NCBI RefSeq assembly: GCF_025736935.1
Contig: NZ_CP107048.1
Coordinates: 1,616,001 to 1,680,000 of the forward strand
Source of the DNA: Qipengyuania sp. SS22
Lineage (GTDB): Bacteria; Pseudomonadota; Alphaproteobacteria; Sphingomonadales; Sphingomonadaceae
Length of the DNA: 64,000 bases
Direction of reading: 5' to 3'
Below the pieces are notes generated by a model. That model was not told the origin of the DNA and did no database searches. It saw nothing but the letters and a program-made list of their open reading frames with translations. Shown piece by piece: positions 1 to 8,893 of this stretch (positions are counted from its first letter, which is position 1; each line of letters opens with the position of its first letter). A program made the translations under genes and the position numbers.

Positions 1-519
1 CAGCGACCATACCGGCCACCACATCACCGCTTCGAGCAGGATATGCGCGCGCGCCGAAAACACCGCGCGCTCGGCATTGTCCTGCCATTCGCCGAAGAAG
101 CGGCGCACCAGGTCGACCACGCGCAGGTAATGCGCCATCAGCGGATCCTGCACTTCGGGATCGAGCGTGCGGATTTCGGACAGCGCGACGGTCAGCCCGC
201 GCTCGCCCGCGCGAATTCGCTTTCTGAGCGCGACATGCGCGCCGATCAGGTGGCGCAATCGCGCCGCCGGGTCGGGCTGCGCCAGCGCCTCGCTCGCCAT
301 CTCCTCCATCAGCGACAGCGTCTGGTCATAGACCGCGACGACCAGCTGTTCCTTGCGCGGGAAATAATAGGTCACGCTGGTGGCATTGAGGCCGATCGCG
401 CGCGCGACTTCGGCCAGCGTGGTCGCCTGCACCCCCACCTCGTTGATCAGCACCGCCGCGGCGTGGACGATAGCCTCGCGCTTTTCGCCGAACTTGCGGG
501 TCGCTGCGGGGCGGCTCAT
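1..519 (-). CDS. TetR-family transcriptional regulator (3' end outside window)
   Basis: The gene reads leftward off the window edge, so 173 codons are visible and the C-terminus is missing. The N-terminus has a TetR-type helix-turn-helix (about residues 10-55, with the stretch LAEVARAIGLNATSVTYYF), followed by the start of a helical ligand-binding domain. The start ATG overlaps the TGA of the acyl-CoA ligase (ATGA, 516-519), so the two are co-transcribed. Such regulators beside acyl-CoA ligases commonly sense acyl-CoA-type ligands; that role here is inference. Confidence 0.85.
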   Translation of the reverse strand, partial: MSRPAATRKFGEKREAIVHAAAVLINEVGVQATTLAEVARAIGLNATSVTYYFPRKEQLVVAVYDQTLSLMEEMASEALAQPDPAARLRHLIGAHVALRKRIRAGERGLTVALSEIRTLDPEVQDPLMAHYLRVVDLVRRFFGEWQDNAERAVFSARAHILLEAVMWWPVWSL

Positions 520-2252
520 GCGAAGAACGTCCCCAGATCCTTCTTGAGGATCTTGCCATTGGCATTGCGGGGCAGCGTGTCCTCGACGAAAACCACGCGC
601 ACGGGGACCTTGAACTTGGCCAGCCGCGCCGCGACCCATTCGCGCAATTCATCTTCGCTCGCGGACATGCCGGGGGCGAGGTGGACGACCGCCGCCGGTT
701 CTTCGCCCAAGGTCGGATGCGCGAGCCCGATCAGCGCCGCGTCGGTCACCGCCGGGTGGTCATAGAGCACGTTCTCGATCTCGGATGAGTAGATGTTTTC
801 GCCGCCGCGGATGATCATGTCCTTGGCCCGGTCGACGATATAGCACCAGCCTTCCTCGTCGAGCTTGGCGAGATCGCCCGTGCGGACCCAGCCGTCGACG
901 AAGGTTTCCGCGGTCGCCTCGGGGCGGTTCCAATAGCCCTTCACTACCATCGGCCCGCGCGCCCACAGCTCGCCAACCTCGCCCACGGGAAGCTCGGTCT
1001 CGCCGTCGTCGCCCACGATCTTGAGGTCGGCCACCCCCACCGGGGGGCCGCAGCTGTCGGGTCGGTTGAGATAATCCTCGGAGGAATGGCCGGTGACCGT
1101 CGCCATGGTTTCGGTCATGCCCCAGCCATTGCCGGGCAGCGCGCCGAAGACCTCGTGGATCTTGCGCACCAGCTCGGGCGCGGCAGGCGCCCCGCCATAG
1201 GCAATCGCCTCGAGGCTGGAGAGATCGTAATTTGCGCGCTCGGGATGTTCGAGCAATTGCCAGGCGATGGTCGGCACACCCCCAGCCAGATTGACCTGCT
1301 CGCGCTCGATCAACTGGAAGGCCTGCAACGGGTCCCACTTGTGCATGAAGACCATCGTATGGCCCGCCGCGACATAGCCCATCAGCCCCGCCGAGCAGGC
1401 AGTCACGTGGAACAGCGGGATGACGGTCAGGCCGACCTTCTGCACCGGTGCGGGCGGTTCCTCGCCGCGCCGCAAGGCGGCCATCGCGCCATTGTAGCCG
1501 CTGGACAGGATATTGGTGCACAGATTGCGATGCGTGCCCAGCGCGCCCTTGGGCTGGCCGGTGGTCCCGCTGGTGTAGAAGATCGTCGCCTCATCCTCGG
1601 GCCCAATTTCGACCTCGGGCAATTCGGCTTGGGGCAGCGAGGCGTACTCGTGCGGCGTACCGAGGACATCCTCGAGCCGCTCCGTGCCATCGGGGGCGGC
1701 ATCGCTACGCGACACCAGCACGGTTTCGAGGTCGGGCAATTCGGCCCGGTGCGGCGCTATTCGATCCCAGCGCTCCGCGTCGCACACCAGCAGCTTGGCA
1801 CCCGAATTGGCCAGGCCGAAGGCGAGTTCGGGCCCGGTCCACCAGGCATTGAGCGGCACGCAGATTGCCCCGATCGTCGTAGCGGCGAAAAAGGCCACCG
1901 GCCATTCGGGCAAATTGCGCATCGCCAATGCGACGCGGTCGCCCTTCTCCACCCCGCGGGCGCGCAGTTCGCCAGCCAGATGTGCAACCGCGCGGAACCA
2001 CGCGTCATAGGTGATCCGCTCGTCCTCGTAGATCGCGAACAGGCGGTCGCCATGCGTGCGGCCCACCATCGCAACCTGCCGCAGGTTGGCCGGCGCGTTC
2101 TTCCATACCCGTGTGGGGACCCCGCAGATGTCGACCGTATCCATTTCGAACCGGGCACCGGGTGCGGTAAGGTAGTCGTGGCATTCGGCTCTGGTCCTTG
2201 CCGGCCAGTCGGCCGACGGCACGAAACCGATCGCGCGCGCGAGATCGCTCAT
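516..2252 (-). CDS. Acyl-CoA synthetase (AMP-dependent ligase, ANL superfamily)
   Basis: A 578-residue class I adenylate-forming enzyme that would activate a carboxylic acid to its acyl-AMP and then to the CoA thioester. Visible family motifs are the P-loop-like YTSGTTGQPKGA, the GWGMTET motif, the GDLAKLDEEGW hinge region followed by DRAKDMIIRGGENI, and the C-terminal PRNANGKILKK with the catalytic lysine. The length is normal for medium/long-chain or aromatic acid CoA ligases; the substrate cannot be read from sequence. A GGGGAG-type ribosome site precedes the ATG. It is translationally coupled to a TetR gene and divergent from a serine esterase and a beta-oxidation enzyme, which fits catabolism of an acyl substrate. 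Confidence 0.93.
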   Translation of the reverse strand: MSDLARAIGFVPSADWPARTRAECHDYLTAPGARFEMDTVDICGVPTRVWKNAPANLRQVAMVGRTHGDRLFAIYEDERITYDAWFRAVAHLAGELRARGVEKGDRVALAMRNLPEWPVAFFAATTIGAICVPLNAWWTGPELAFGLANSGAKLLVCDAERWDRIAPHRAELPDLETVLVSRSDAAPDGTERLEDVLGTPHEYASLPQAELPEVEIGPEDEATIFYTSGTTGQPKGALGTHRNLCTNILSSGYNGAMAALRRGEEPPAPVQKVGLTVIPLFHVTACSAGLMGYVAAGHTMVFMHKWDPLQAFQLIEREQVNLAGGVPTIAWQLLEHPERANYDLSSLEAIAYGGAPAAPELVRKIHEVFGALPGNGWGMTETMATVTGHSSEDYLNRPDSCGPPVGVADLKIVGDDGETELPVGEVGELWARGPMVVKGYWNRPEATAETFVDGWVRTGDLAKLDEEGWCYIVDRAKDMIIRGGENIYSSEIENVLYDHPAVTDAALIGLAHPTLGEEPAAVVHLAPGMSASEDELREWVAARLAKFKVPVRVVFVEDTLPRNANGKILKKDLGTFFA

Positions 2253-2431
2253 TGCACTCCCCCTCGATTCTCGCCTCCACGGGCGACTCTTTTCTCTCTA
2301 GCATCGGTCTAACCCCGCTTGCCCCTGCCACGCAAGCCGCCTTCGAAGTTAAGGTATGAGGGTGGCAAGAACAGATGAATTCGCTATTCGTGCAAAACCG
2401 AAGCATAGGTATGCGCGGAGAGGAGAGCAGG

Positions 2432-3667
2432 ATGTTCGATCTGGCAGATGCCGGGACGCTGGGTTTCGACGCCGACAGGCTGGGCCGAATCGCGCCCTTC
2501 CTAGGCACCACCTATATCGACAATGGCCGCTTGCCCAATGCGCAGCTGCTGGTCGCCCGCGACGGACAGCCGGTGCATTACACCAGGCTTGGCGTGATGG
2601 GCGACGACCAGCGCGAACTGCGCGACGATGCGCTGTTCCGCATCGCCAGCATGACCAAGCCGGTCACGTCGGTCGCCTTCATGCAGCTGGTCGAACGCGG
2701 ACTCGTTGCGCTCGAGGAACCAGTCACCAAGGTGTTTCCCGAATTCGCCGAACTGGCGGTCTATGCAGGCGGCGGCGGGTCGATCCCCTTCGCGCCCGGC
2801 ACGCCAACACATGCGATGCGCTTCGTCGACCTGCTGACGCATATGTCGGGCTTCACTTACGGGCTGCAGAACCGCAACAACATCGATGCGGTCTATCGCG
2901 AGCATAATTTCGACTTTGCCCGCGACCATCTCGACAGCGACGACTTCATCGCGAAACTCGCCAAGCTCCCGCTTGAATTCGCCCCGGGCGAGGGGTGGAA
3001 TTATTCGGTCTCGACCGATGTCCTCGGCGTCGCGGTTGAGCGGATCAGCGGGATGCGGCTGGGCGACTATTTCGTGAAGCACATCTTCAGCCCGCTGGGC
3101 ATGACAGATACGCATTTCGGTGTTGCCGAGGGGCAGAGCGAGCGGCTGGTCGATGCCTATGCCTATCGCCCCGGGCAGGCTCCGAAGCTGATCAATGCGG
3201 GCGCGACCAGCAAGCTCAACCGGGCGGGCACATTCGACAGCGGCGGCGGCGGACTGATCAGCACCATCGCCGATTACCACCGCTTCGCGACCATGCTGCT
3301 CAACGGCGGCGAACTGGACGGCGCGCGCATCATCAGCCCCAAGACCCTGCGGCTGATGCGGACCAACCATCTACCGAACAATGCCGACCTCACCGAAATG
3401 TCGAGCAGCCTGTTTTCCGAGGCCAACAATGCCGGCACCGGTTTCGGCCTTGGTTTTGCCATGGTGATCGATCCGGCGAAGACGCTGATGCCGTCCAGCC
3501 TCGGCGAATTCTACTGGGGCGGCGCGCATTCGACCGCTTTCTTCGTCGATCCGGTCGAACGCATCACCATGGTCTTCATGACGCAGGTCTATCCCTCGTC
3601 GACCTATCCCATCCGGCGGCAGCTCAAGACGCTGATCTATTCCGCCCTCACCCAAACCCACGCCTGA
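2432..3667 (+). CDS. Serine hydrolase of the beta-lactamase (class C / EstB-like esterase) family
   Basis: A 411-residue protein with the class C beta-lactamase/esterase fold. The nucleophile motif S-M-T-K lies at residues 73-76 and the catalytic tyrosine in [11 protein letters not shown] around residue 191. A GGAHS motif near the C-terminus replaces the KTG box. An ATG at 2375 is in frame, but the start at 2432 is preferred because AGGAGAG lies just upstream of it. No signal peptide is evident, so it is probably cytoplasmic. EstB-like family members hydrolyse short-chain esters and generally not beta-lactams. It ends 10 bases before the beta-oxidation gene, so the two are likely one operon; it may release the acid later activated by the neighbouring ligase (inference). 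Confidence 0.88.
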   Translation: MFDLADAGTLGFDADRLGRIAPFLGTTYIDNGRLPNAQLLVARDGQPVHYTRLGVMGDDQRELRDDALFRIASMTKPVTSVAFMQLVERGLVALEEPVTKVFPEFAELAVYAGGGGSIPFAPGTPTHAMRFVDLLTHMSGFTYGLQNRNNIDAVYREHNFDFARDHLDSDDFIAKLAKLPLEFAPGEGWNYSVSTDVLGVAVERISGMRLGDYFVKHIFSPLGMTDTHFGVAEGQSERLVDAYAYRPGQAPKLINAGATSKLNRAGTFDSGGGGLISTIADYHRFATMLLNGGELDGARIISPKTLRLMRTNHLPNNADLTEMSSSLFSEANNAGTGFGLGFAMVIDPAKTLMPSSLGEFYWGGAHSTAFFVDPVERITMVFMTQVYPSSTYPIRRQLKTLIYSALTQTHA

Positions 3668-3677
3668 GGAGAACCCC

Positions 3678-5714
3678 ATGACCTCCCCCATCCGCACCGA
3701 ACGCCACGACAATGTCCTAGTGGTCATTTCCGACAATCCGCCGGTCAACGCACTGGGCCAGGCAGTTCGCGCCGGGCTCAAGGACGCGATCGAGGAAGCG
3801 CTGGCGGACGACGCCGTCGAGGCTGTGGTTATCCGCTGCGACGGGCAGACCTTCTTTGCCGGCGCCGATATTACCGAATTCGGCAAGCCGCCAGTCGGAC
3901 CCAATCTGCCCGAAACGCTCGACGCGATGGAAGCCAGCGACAAGCCGGTGGTTGCGGCGATCCACGGCACTGCGCTGGGCGGCGGCTGCGAAGTCGCTCT
4001 GGCCTGTCACTACCGCGTCGCCGTGCCCAGTGCGAAGCTCGGCCTGCCCGAGGTCAAGCTGGGCCTGATCCCCGGCGCGGCGGGCACCCAGCGCCTGCCC
4101 CGGCTGGTCGGCGCCGAAGCGGCGCTGCCATTGGTGGTGGGCGGCAATCCGATCCCGGCCAAGAAGGCCGAAGCCATCGGTCTGGTGGATGCGCTGGTCG
4201 GTGCCGACAGCCTCGAAGCCGATGCGATTGCCTTCGCCAAGTCGAAGGTCGGCCAGCCGGTCCCGCGCACCTCGCAAGGCAAGGCCAATGAAGACGGCGT
4301 GCGCGACCCCGACCTGTTCGACCGTTTCCGCGCCTCGCAGGCCCGCAAGATCCGCGGCTTCGACGCCCCCAATGCGGCAATCGCCGCGGTCAAGGCGGCG
4401 GGCGAGCTGTCCTATGAGGATGGCGTGAAAAAAGAGCGCGAGCTGTTCACAGAGCTGATGAGCGGCACGCAGAGCGCCGCCATGCGCCATTACTTCTTCG
4501 CCGAACGCGCCGCGAACAAGATCGACGACGTGCCCAAGGATACCCCGCTGATCCCGATCAAAAAGGTCGGCGTGATCGGTGCGGGCACGATGGGCGGCGG
4601 GATCACGATGAATTTCCTGTCCGCGGGCATCCCGGTAACCATATTGGAGATGGCTCAGGACGCGCTCGACCGCGGTACCGGCGTGATGCGCAAGAATTAC
4701 GAAAACACCGCCAAGAAGGGCCGCATGACCGGCGAACAGGTCGAACAGGCGATGGGCCTGCTGACGCCGACGCTGTCCTATGACGACCTGGCCGATTGCG
4801 ACCTCGTGATCGAAGCGGTGTTCGAGAACATGGACGTCAAGAAAGAGGTCTTCGCCAAGCTCGACAGCGTGGTGAAGGAGGGCGCGATCCTAGCTTCGAA
4901 TACCAGCTATCTCGATGTCGACGAGATCGCCACTGCGACCCGGCGACCAGGCTATGTCGTCGGCCTGCATTTCTTCTCGCCCGCGAACATCATGAAGCTG
5001 CTCGAAGTCGTGCGCGGCAAGGAAACCCGGCACGATGTGCTCGCTACGGTGATGAAGCTGGCCAAGAAGATCGGCAAGGTGGCAGCCGTGTCGGGCGTGT
5101 GCCCGGGCTTCATCGGCAACCGCATGCTGTCGAAACGGCAGGAACAGGCCAATGAGTTGATCATGGAAGGCGCCAATTACTGGGACGTCGACGACGTCCT
5201 GCTCGATTTCGGCTTTCCCATGGGACCTTTCCAGATGGGCGATCTCGCGGGGATTGACATCGGCTGGCACCGCGACCCGAGCAAGGTCACTACGATCCGC
5301 GAGGCGCTGTGCGCGGCGGGCCGTTTCGGCCAGAAGAACGGCAAGGGTTTTTACGATTACGACGAGGCGCGCAACCGCACCCCGTCGGACGAGGTCAAGC
5401 AGATCATCGCCGATTTCGCAGCGCGCGAGGGCAAGGAACAGCGCGAGATCTCGAAGGACGAAATTCGCGAACGGCTGCTCTATCCGATGGTCAACGAGGG
5501 CGCGAAAATCCTCGAAGAAGGCATGGCCCAGCGCGCCAGCGATATCGATGTCGTATGGATCAACGGCTATGGCTGGCCACTCTATACCGGCGGACCGATG
5601 TTCTGGGCGCAGACGATCGGCCTGGACACGGTGGTGGCGGGGCTGGAGCGCTATGACCTGCCGGTCAGCGCCCATCTGCAGTCGGCCGCGGGAGGCAGCG
5701 GAAAGTTCGCCTGA
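3678..5714 (+). CDS. Bifunctional enoyl-CoA hydratase / 3-hydroxyacyl-CoA dehydrogenase (FadB/FadJ type)
   Basis: A 678-residue fusion enzyme for the second and third steps of fatty acid beta-oxidation. The N-terminal crotonase domain (about residues 1-190) has the oxyanion-hole stretch AGADI and two candidate catalytic glutamates, E105 (in GGGCE) and E125 (in LPEVKLG), spaced 20 residues apart as in FadB. The dehydrogenase part begins with the NAD-binding [11 protein letters not shown] around residue 298 and contains the catalytic-histidine stretch [14 protein letters not shown] precedes the ATG at 3678. A thiolase partner is not in the window. FadB and FadJ cannot be separated by sequence alone. 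Confidence 0.95.
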   Translation: MTSPIRTERHDNVLVVISDNPPVNALGQAVRAGLKDAIEEALADDAVEAVVIRCDGQTFFAGADITEFGKPPVGPNLPETLDAMEASDKPVVAAIHGTALGGGCEVALACHYRVAVPSAKLGLPEVKLGLIPGAAGTQRLPRLVGAEAALPLVVGGNPIPAKKAEAIGLVDALVGADSLEADAIAFAKSKVGQPVPRTSQGKANEDGVRDPDLFDRFRASQARKIRGFDAPNAAIAAVKAAGELSYEDGVKKERELFTELMSGTQSAAMRHYFFAERAANKIDDVPKDTPLIPIKKVGVIGAGTMGGGITMNFLSAGIPVTILEMAQDALDRGTGVMRKNYENTAKKGRMTGEQVEQAMGLLTPTLSYDDLADCDLVIEAVFENMDVKKEVFAKLDSVVKEGAILASNTSYLDVDEIATATRRPGYVVGLHFFSPANIMKLLEVVRGKETRHDVLATVMKLAKKIGKVAAVSGVCPGFIGNRMLSKRQEQANELIMEGANYWDVDDVLLDFGFPMGPFQMGDLAGIDIGWHRDPSKVTTIREALCAAGRFGQKNGKGFYDYDEARNRTPSDEVKQIIADFAAREGKEQREISKDEIRERLLYPMVNEGAKILEEGMAQRASDIDVVWINGYGWPLYTGGPMFWAQTIGLDTVVAGLERYDLPVSAHLQSAAGGSGKFA

Positions 5715-5792
5715 TTAACCACGAATCTGCGACAATTTAGAAACGCCGGTATGCAAATCCGTCGAACGGGCAAGTCGTTCGTCCGCTGCGCC

Positions 5793-5821
5793 TTGACAGC
5801 GCAGGGATGGAGGGTTTGAAA
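5793..5821 (+). promoter_or_regulatory. Candidate sigma-70-type promoter of the first TonB receptor
   Basis: A perfect TTGACA (5793-5798) is followed after 17 bases by TTGAAA, leaving a leader of about 50 bases before the receptor start. The same CCTTGACA-N17-TTGAA layout occurs before the second receptor, which supports both. The -10 match is weak. Confidence 0.5.
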
Positions 5822-5875
5822 TGAAAAAAACATAAATGGGCGCGGCAGGGGCCGGGTCCGGTGAGAGGAGAAAAT

Positions 5876-8614
5876 ATGAGACAGTTCGGTTTACGTCACC
5901 AATGCGCCTTCGGCGCGCTCGCCTGCGCACTGGCCCTTACCCCGGCCATCGCCCAGGCGCAGGATACGACGGCAAGTTCCGAGGATGCGGACCTGATCAA
6001 CAATGCCGACATCGACAGCGGCAATGTCATCATCGTCCGCGCGCAGGGCCGTGACCAGGCACTGTCTGACGTTCCGGTCGCGGTCTCCGCAGTATCGGGC
6101 GAAATGCTCGAGAAATCGGGCGTCTCCGACATTCGCGACCTCAACCAGGTCGCCCCGTCGCTGCTGGTGTCCTCGACCGGTAACGAAGCCAATGGCTCGG
6201 CGCGTATTCGTGGCATTGGTACGGTCGGCGACAACCCCGGCCTCGAAAGCTCGGTCGCGGTCTTCGTCGACGGCGTTTATCGCTCGCGCTCGGGCAACGC
6301 GCTGTCCGAACTCGGCCCGCTCGACCGGGTCGAAATCCTTCGCGGCCCGCAGGGCACGCTGGGCGGCCGCAACTCCTCGGCCGGCCTCATCAACATCTAT
6401 ACCGCACCGCCCGAATTCGAGTTCTCGGGCTACGGTGCCTTCACCTATGGCAATTACGACGCGATCAAGATCGAGGGCGGCATCAACGCCCCGCTCAGCG
6501 ATACGGTCGCGGCGCGGATCGACGGTGTCTATTTCGAGCGCGACGGTTTCTATAACGACGTGAACAACGGCACGCGGGTCAACGACCGCGACCGCTATCT
6601 GGTGCGCGGCCAACTGCTGTTCGAACCGACCAGCGATCTCAGCATCCGCCTCGTCGGCGATTATTCGAAGAAGGACGAGGCCTGCTGTGCCGCGACCTTC
6701 GTGCAGCCCAGCTTTGCGCCGCTCGCGCGCGTTTCGCCCGGGCTCGACGGGTACAACCGCCCCGAAGGCGGCCCCGCCCTCACCAGCACCGACAATCCGA
6801 TCGTTCCGATCCTGCTTGGTCTCGGCCAGGATCCGCGTGCGCTGACGCAGTCGACCTTCGACCGCGACATCTACGTCACCCCGGGCCGGACCTATCAGGG
6901 GGAAACCGAAGATTGGGGTATTTCGGGCGAGGTCAATTGGGACTTCGGCGATGTCACGCTGACTTCGATCACCGGCTATCGCCAATATTCGAACACGCAG
7001 GCTTCGGACACCGACTACACGCAGGTCGACCTGTTGTATCGCGCGCCCGGACCCGATGCCGGCGCACGTGAATTCAAGACCTTCACGCAGGAACTGCGCC
7101 TGAACGGCACCGCTTTCAACGACACGCTCGACTGGCTCGTCGGCGCTTATTACGCCAATGAGAAGCTCGAAACGCGCGACAATCTGCGCTTCGGCAATGA
7201 TTACGGCACCTTCGCCAATTGCCGCATCGTGCTGGCGATCAATCCGGCGCTGGCCAATCCGGCAGCAGACAATTGCCTCGGCGCGAACGTTGCCGCCCTG
7301 ACGGGCGCCAATGGCGGCGCGGGCGCATTCGGTGCGGCGACGCCTCTGATCATTGCGGGGATGAACAATCTCGCGCAGGTCCGCGACATCGGCGGCACGG
7401 GCGATCGGTACAACCAGACGAGCGAGAACTTCGCTGTCTTCACGCATAATATCGTGCATGTCACCGATACGGTCGATCTAACGCTTGGCGTTCGTTACAC
7501 CAATGAAACCAAGGACTTCCGCGCCGCATTCAGCAATGACAACGTGTTCTGCCCGCAAAGCCGTGCGCTGCTCGACGGCTTGCTCTCGGTCCCGTCGCTT
7601 GCTGGGCTAGCAGGCGGCCTGATCTCGCTGTCCTGCCAGGGCAATTCGACTGCCGAGCTGGACGGTGTGACGCTGGCGGATTCGCGTGACGAAGACGAGT
7701 TCACCGGCACTGCCATCCTCAGCTGGAAGCCCGATCCCGACTGGTTGGTTTATGGCTCCTTCTCGAAGGGCTACAAGGCCGGCGGCTTCAACCTCGATCG
7801 GTCGGCGCTTGCCGTGCCGGTGGCGTTCGATGCTACCACGCTCAACCCGACCGCACTGCAGTTCGACGCCGAAACCGTCGATGCCTTCGAAGTGGGCGTG
7901 AAATATGCCGCCCGCGACTGGGGCTTCAGCATTGCCGGGTTCCGGCAGGAGTTCTCGAACTTCCAGCTGAACACGTTCAACGGTTCGGTCTACCTCGTGC
8001 AGAACATCAACGGATGTGACAGCGACCTTGGCGGGGCCGACCGCGATGCGGATGCCACCACCGGCGCCTGCGCCGCGGACAACGTTGCCCCGGGCGTCGT
8101 CGCCCAGGGGTTCGAGTTCGAGGCTTCGCTCAGCCCGATCCGCGACCTGACCATGACGATGGGCGTCACCTATTCGGACACCAGCTACGAGGACAATCTC
8201 GTGGGCCAGGACAACGGGTCGCCGCTCGATCCCGCGCTGCGGCTACTTCCGGGCGACAATCTGTCGAACGCCCCCGAAGTGACCGCCACCGCGTCGCTGA
8301 GCTGGACCCCGCCGATCGGCAATTCGGGTCTCTCGGGCCTGTTCTTCATCAACGCCCGCACGACCGACGATTACAACACCGGGTCGGACCTGCTGTATGG
8401 CAAGGAACAGGATGCCTATACGATCGTGAACGGTCGCATCGGGATCACCGGGCCGGACCGTCGTTGGGGTCTCGAACTGTGGGCGAACAATGTGTTCGAC
8501 GTCGACTACACCCAAGTGGCATTCAACACGCCGTTCGTAGCACCGCAGCAGACCTATTCGGCCTTCCTCGCCGAACCGCGGACTTACGGGATCACAGTGC
8601 GCGCAGGTTTCTAA
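5876..8614 (+). CDS. TonB-dependent outer-membrane receptor (first of two)
   Basis: A 912-residue receptor for energised uptake across the outer membrane. A signal peptide (about residues 1-27, ending near AIAQAQ) is followed by a plug domain with SDVPVAVSAVSGEML and the typical VEILRGPQGTLGGRNS region. A long beta-barrel follows, ending in an aromatic residue (VRAGF). The ATG at 5876 is chosen over the in-frame GTG at 5861 because GAGAGGAG lies immediately before it. The barrel type is common in sphingomonads, where such receptors are often loosely annotated; the substrate is unknown. Its position after acyl-CoA metabolism genes hints at uptake of a lipid, ester or aromatic compound (inference). 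A strong terminator follows. Confidence 0.93.
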   Translation: MRQFGLRHQCAFGALACALALTPAIAQAQDTTASSEDADLINNADIDSGNVIIVRAQGRDQALSDVPVAVSAVSGEMLEKSGVSDIRDLNQVAPSLLVSSTGNEANGSARIRGIGTVGDNPGLESSVAVFVDGVYRSRSGNALSELGPLDRVEILRGPQGTLGGRNSSAGLINIYTAPPEFEFSGYGAFTYGNYDAIKIEGGINAPLSDTVAARIDGVYFERDGFYNDVNNGTRVNDRDRYLVRGQLLFEPTSDLSIRLVGDYSKKDEACCAATFVQPSFAPLARVSPGLDGYNRPEGGPALTSTDNPIVPILLGLGQDPRALTQSTFDRDIYVTPGRTYQGETEDWGISGEVNWDFGDVTLTSITGYRQYSNTQASDTDYTQVDLLYRAPGPDAGAREFKTFTQELRLNGTAFNDTLDWLVGAYYANEKLETRDNLRFGNDYGTFANCRIVLAINPALANPAADNCLGANVAALTGANGGAGAFGAATPLIIAGMNNLAQVRDIGGTGDRYNQTSENFAVFTHNIVHVTDTVDLTLGVRYTNETKDFRAAFSNDNVFCPQSRALLDGLLSVPSLAGLAGGLISLSCQGNSTAELDGVTLADSRDEDEFTGTAILSWKPDPDWLVYGSFSKGYKAGGFNLDRSALAVPVAFDATTLNPTALQFDAETVDAFEVGVKYAARDWGFSIAGFRQEFSNFQLNTFNGSVYLVQNINGCDSDLGGADRDADATTGACAADNVAPGVVAQGFEFEASLSPIRDLTMTMGVTYSDTSYEDNLVGQDNGSPLDPALRLLPGDNLSNAPEVTATASLSWTPPIGNSGLSGLFFINARTTDDYNTGSDLLYGKEQDAYTIVNGRIGITGPDRRWGLELWANNVFDVDYTQVAFNTPFVAPQQTYSAFLAEPRTYGITVRAGF

Positions 8615-8631
8615 AGCGCGTTTATCACGAC

Positions 8632-8671
8632 AAAAAGGGGCCCGGCATCACGCGATGCCGGGCCCCTTTTT
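8632..8671 (+). terminator. Rho-independent terminator after the first TonB receptor
   Basis: An 18-base arm (8632-8649) pairs perfectly with 8654-8671 around the 4-base loop ACGC. The arm begins with A5, so the 3' arm ends in T5. Because of the A/T ends it could work in both directions. Confidence 0.93.
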
Positions 8672-8812
8672 CGTGCGCGCCGCCTAAAAAGTCTGGCGCG
8701 GCGGGAAAACTAAGGATTTCCTGGTTTCCGCTACGGCACCGATATCATTGAGCAATTTTGAAAAAGCGGTACGAGTGCGTGCGACAGATTTCCTAATATT
8801 TACCCCTATCCC

Positions 8813-8841
8813 TTGACATAAAGACAAAGAGGGCATTGAAT
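8813..8841 (+). promoter_or_regulatory. Candidate sigma-70-type promoter of the second TonB receptor
   Basis: TTGACA at 8813-8818, a 17-base spacer and TTGAAT at 8836-8841 give a leader of about 45 bases. It lies in an A/T-rich stretch and mirrors the promoter of the first receptor. Confidence 0.55.
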
Positions 8842-8893
8842 TTCGATTGGAAGGTACGCGCGGACAAAAGACGTGCCCCCGAGGGAGAGAGCA

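Noticed and set aside
1086..2312. Long plus-strand open frame (408 aa) opposite the acyl-CoA ligase
   Set aside because: It is antisense to a gene with complete family motifs, has no recognisable domain and is explained by high GC content.
5821..5835. Four-codon frame ATGAAAAAAACATAA before the first TonB receptor
   Set aside because: Too short to call a leader peptide; no attenuator-like structure was seen next to it.
5891..7459. 522-codon minus-strand frame opposite the first TonB receptor
   Set aside because: A GC shadow of the receptor; composition rich in Arg, Ala and Val, no motif and no ribosome site.
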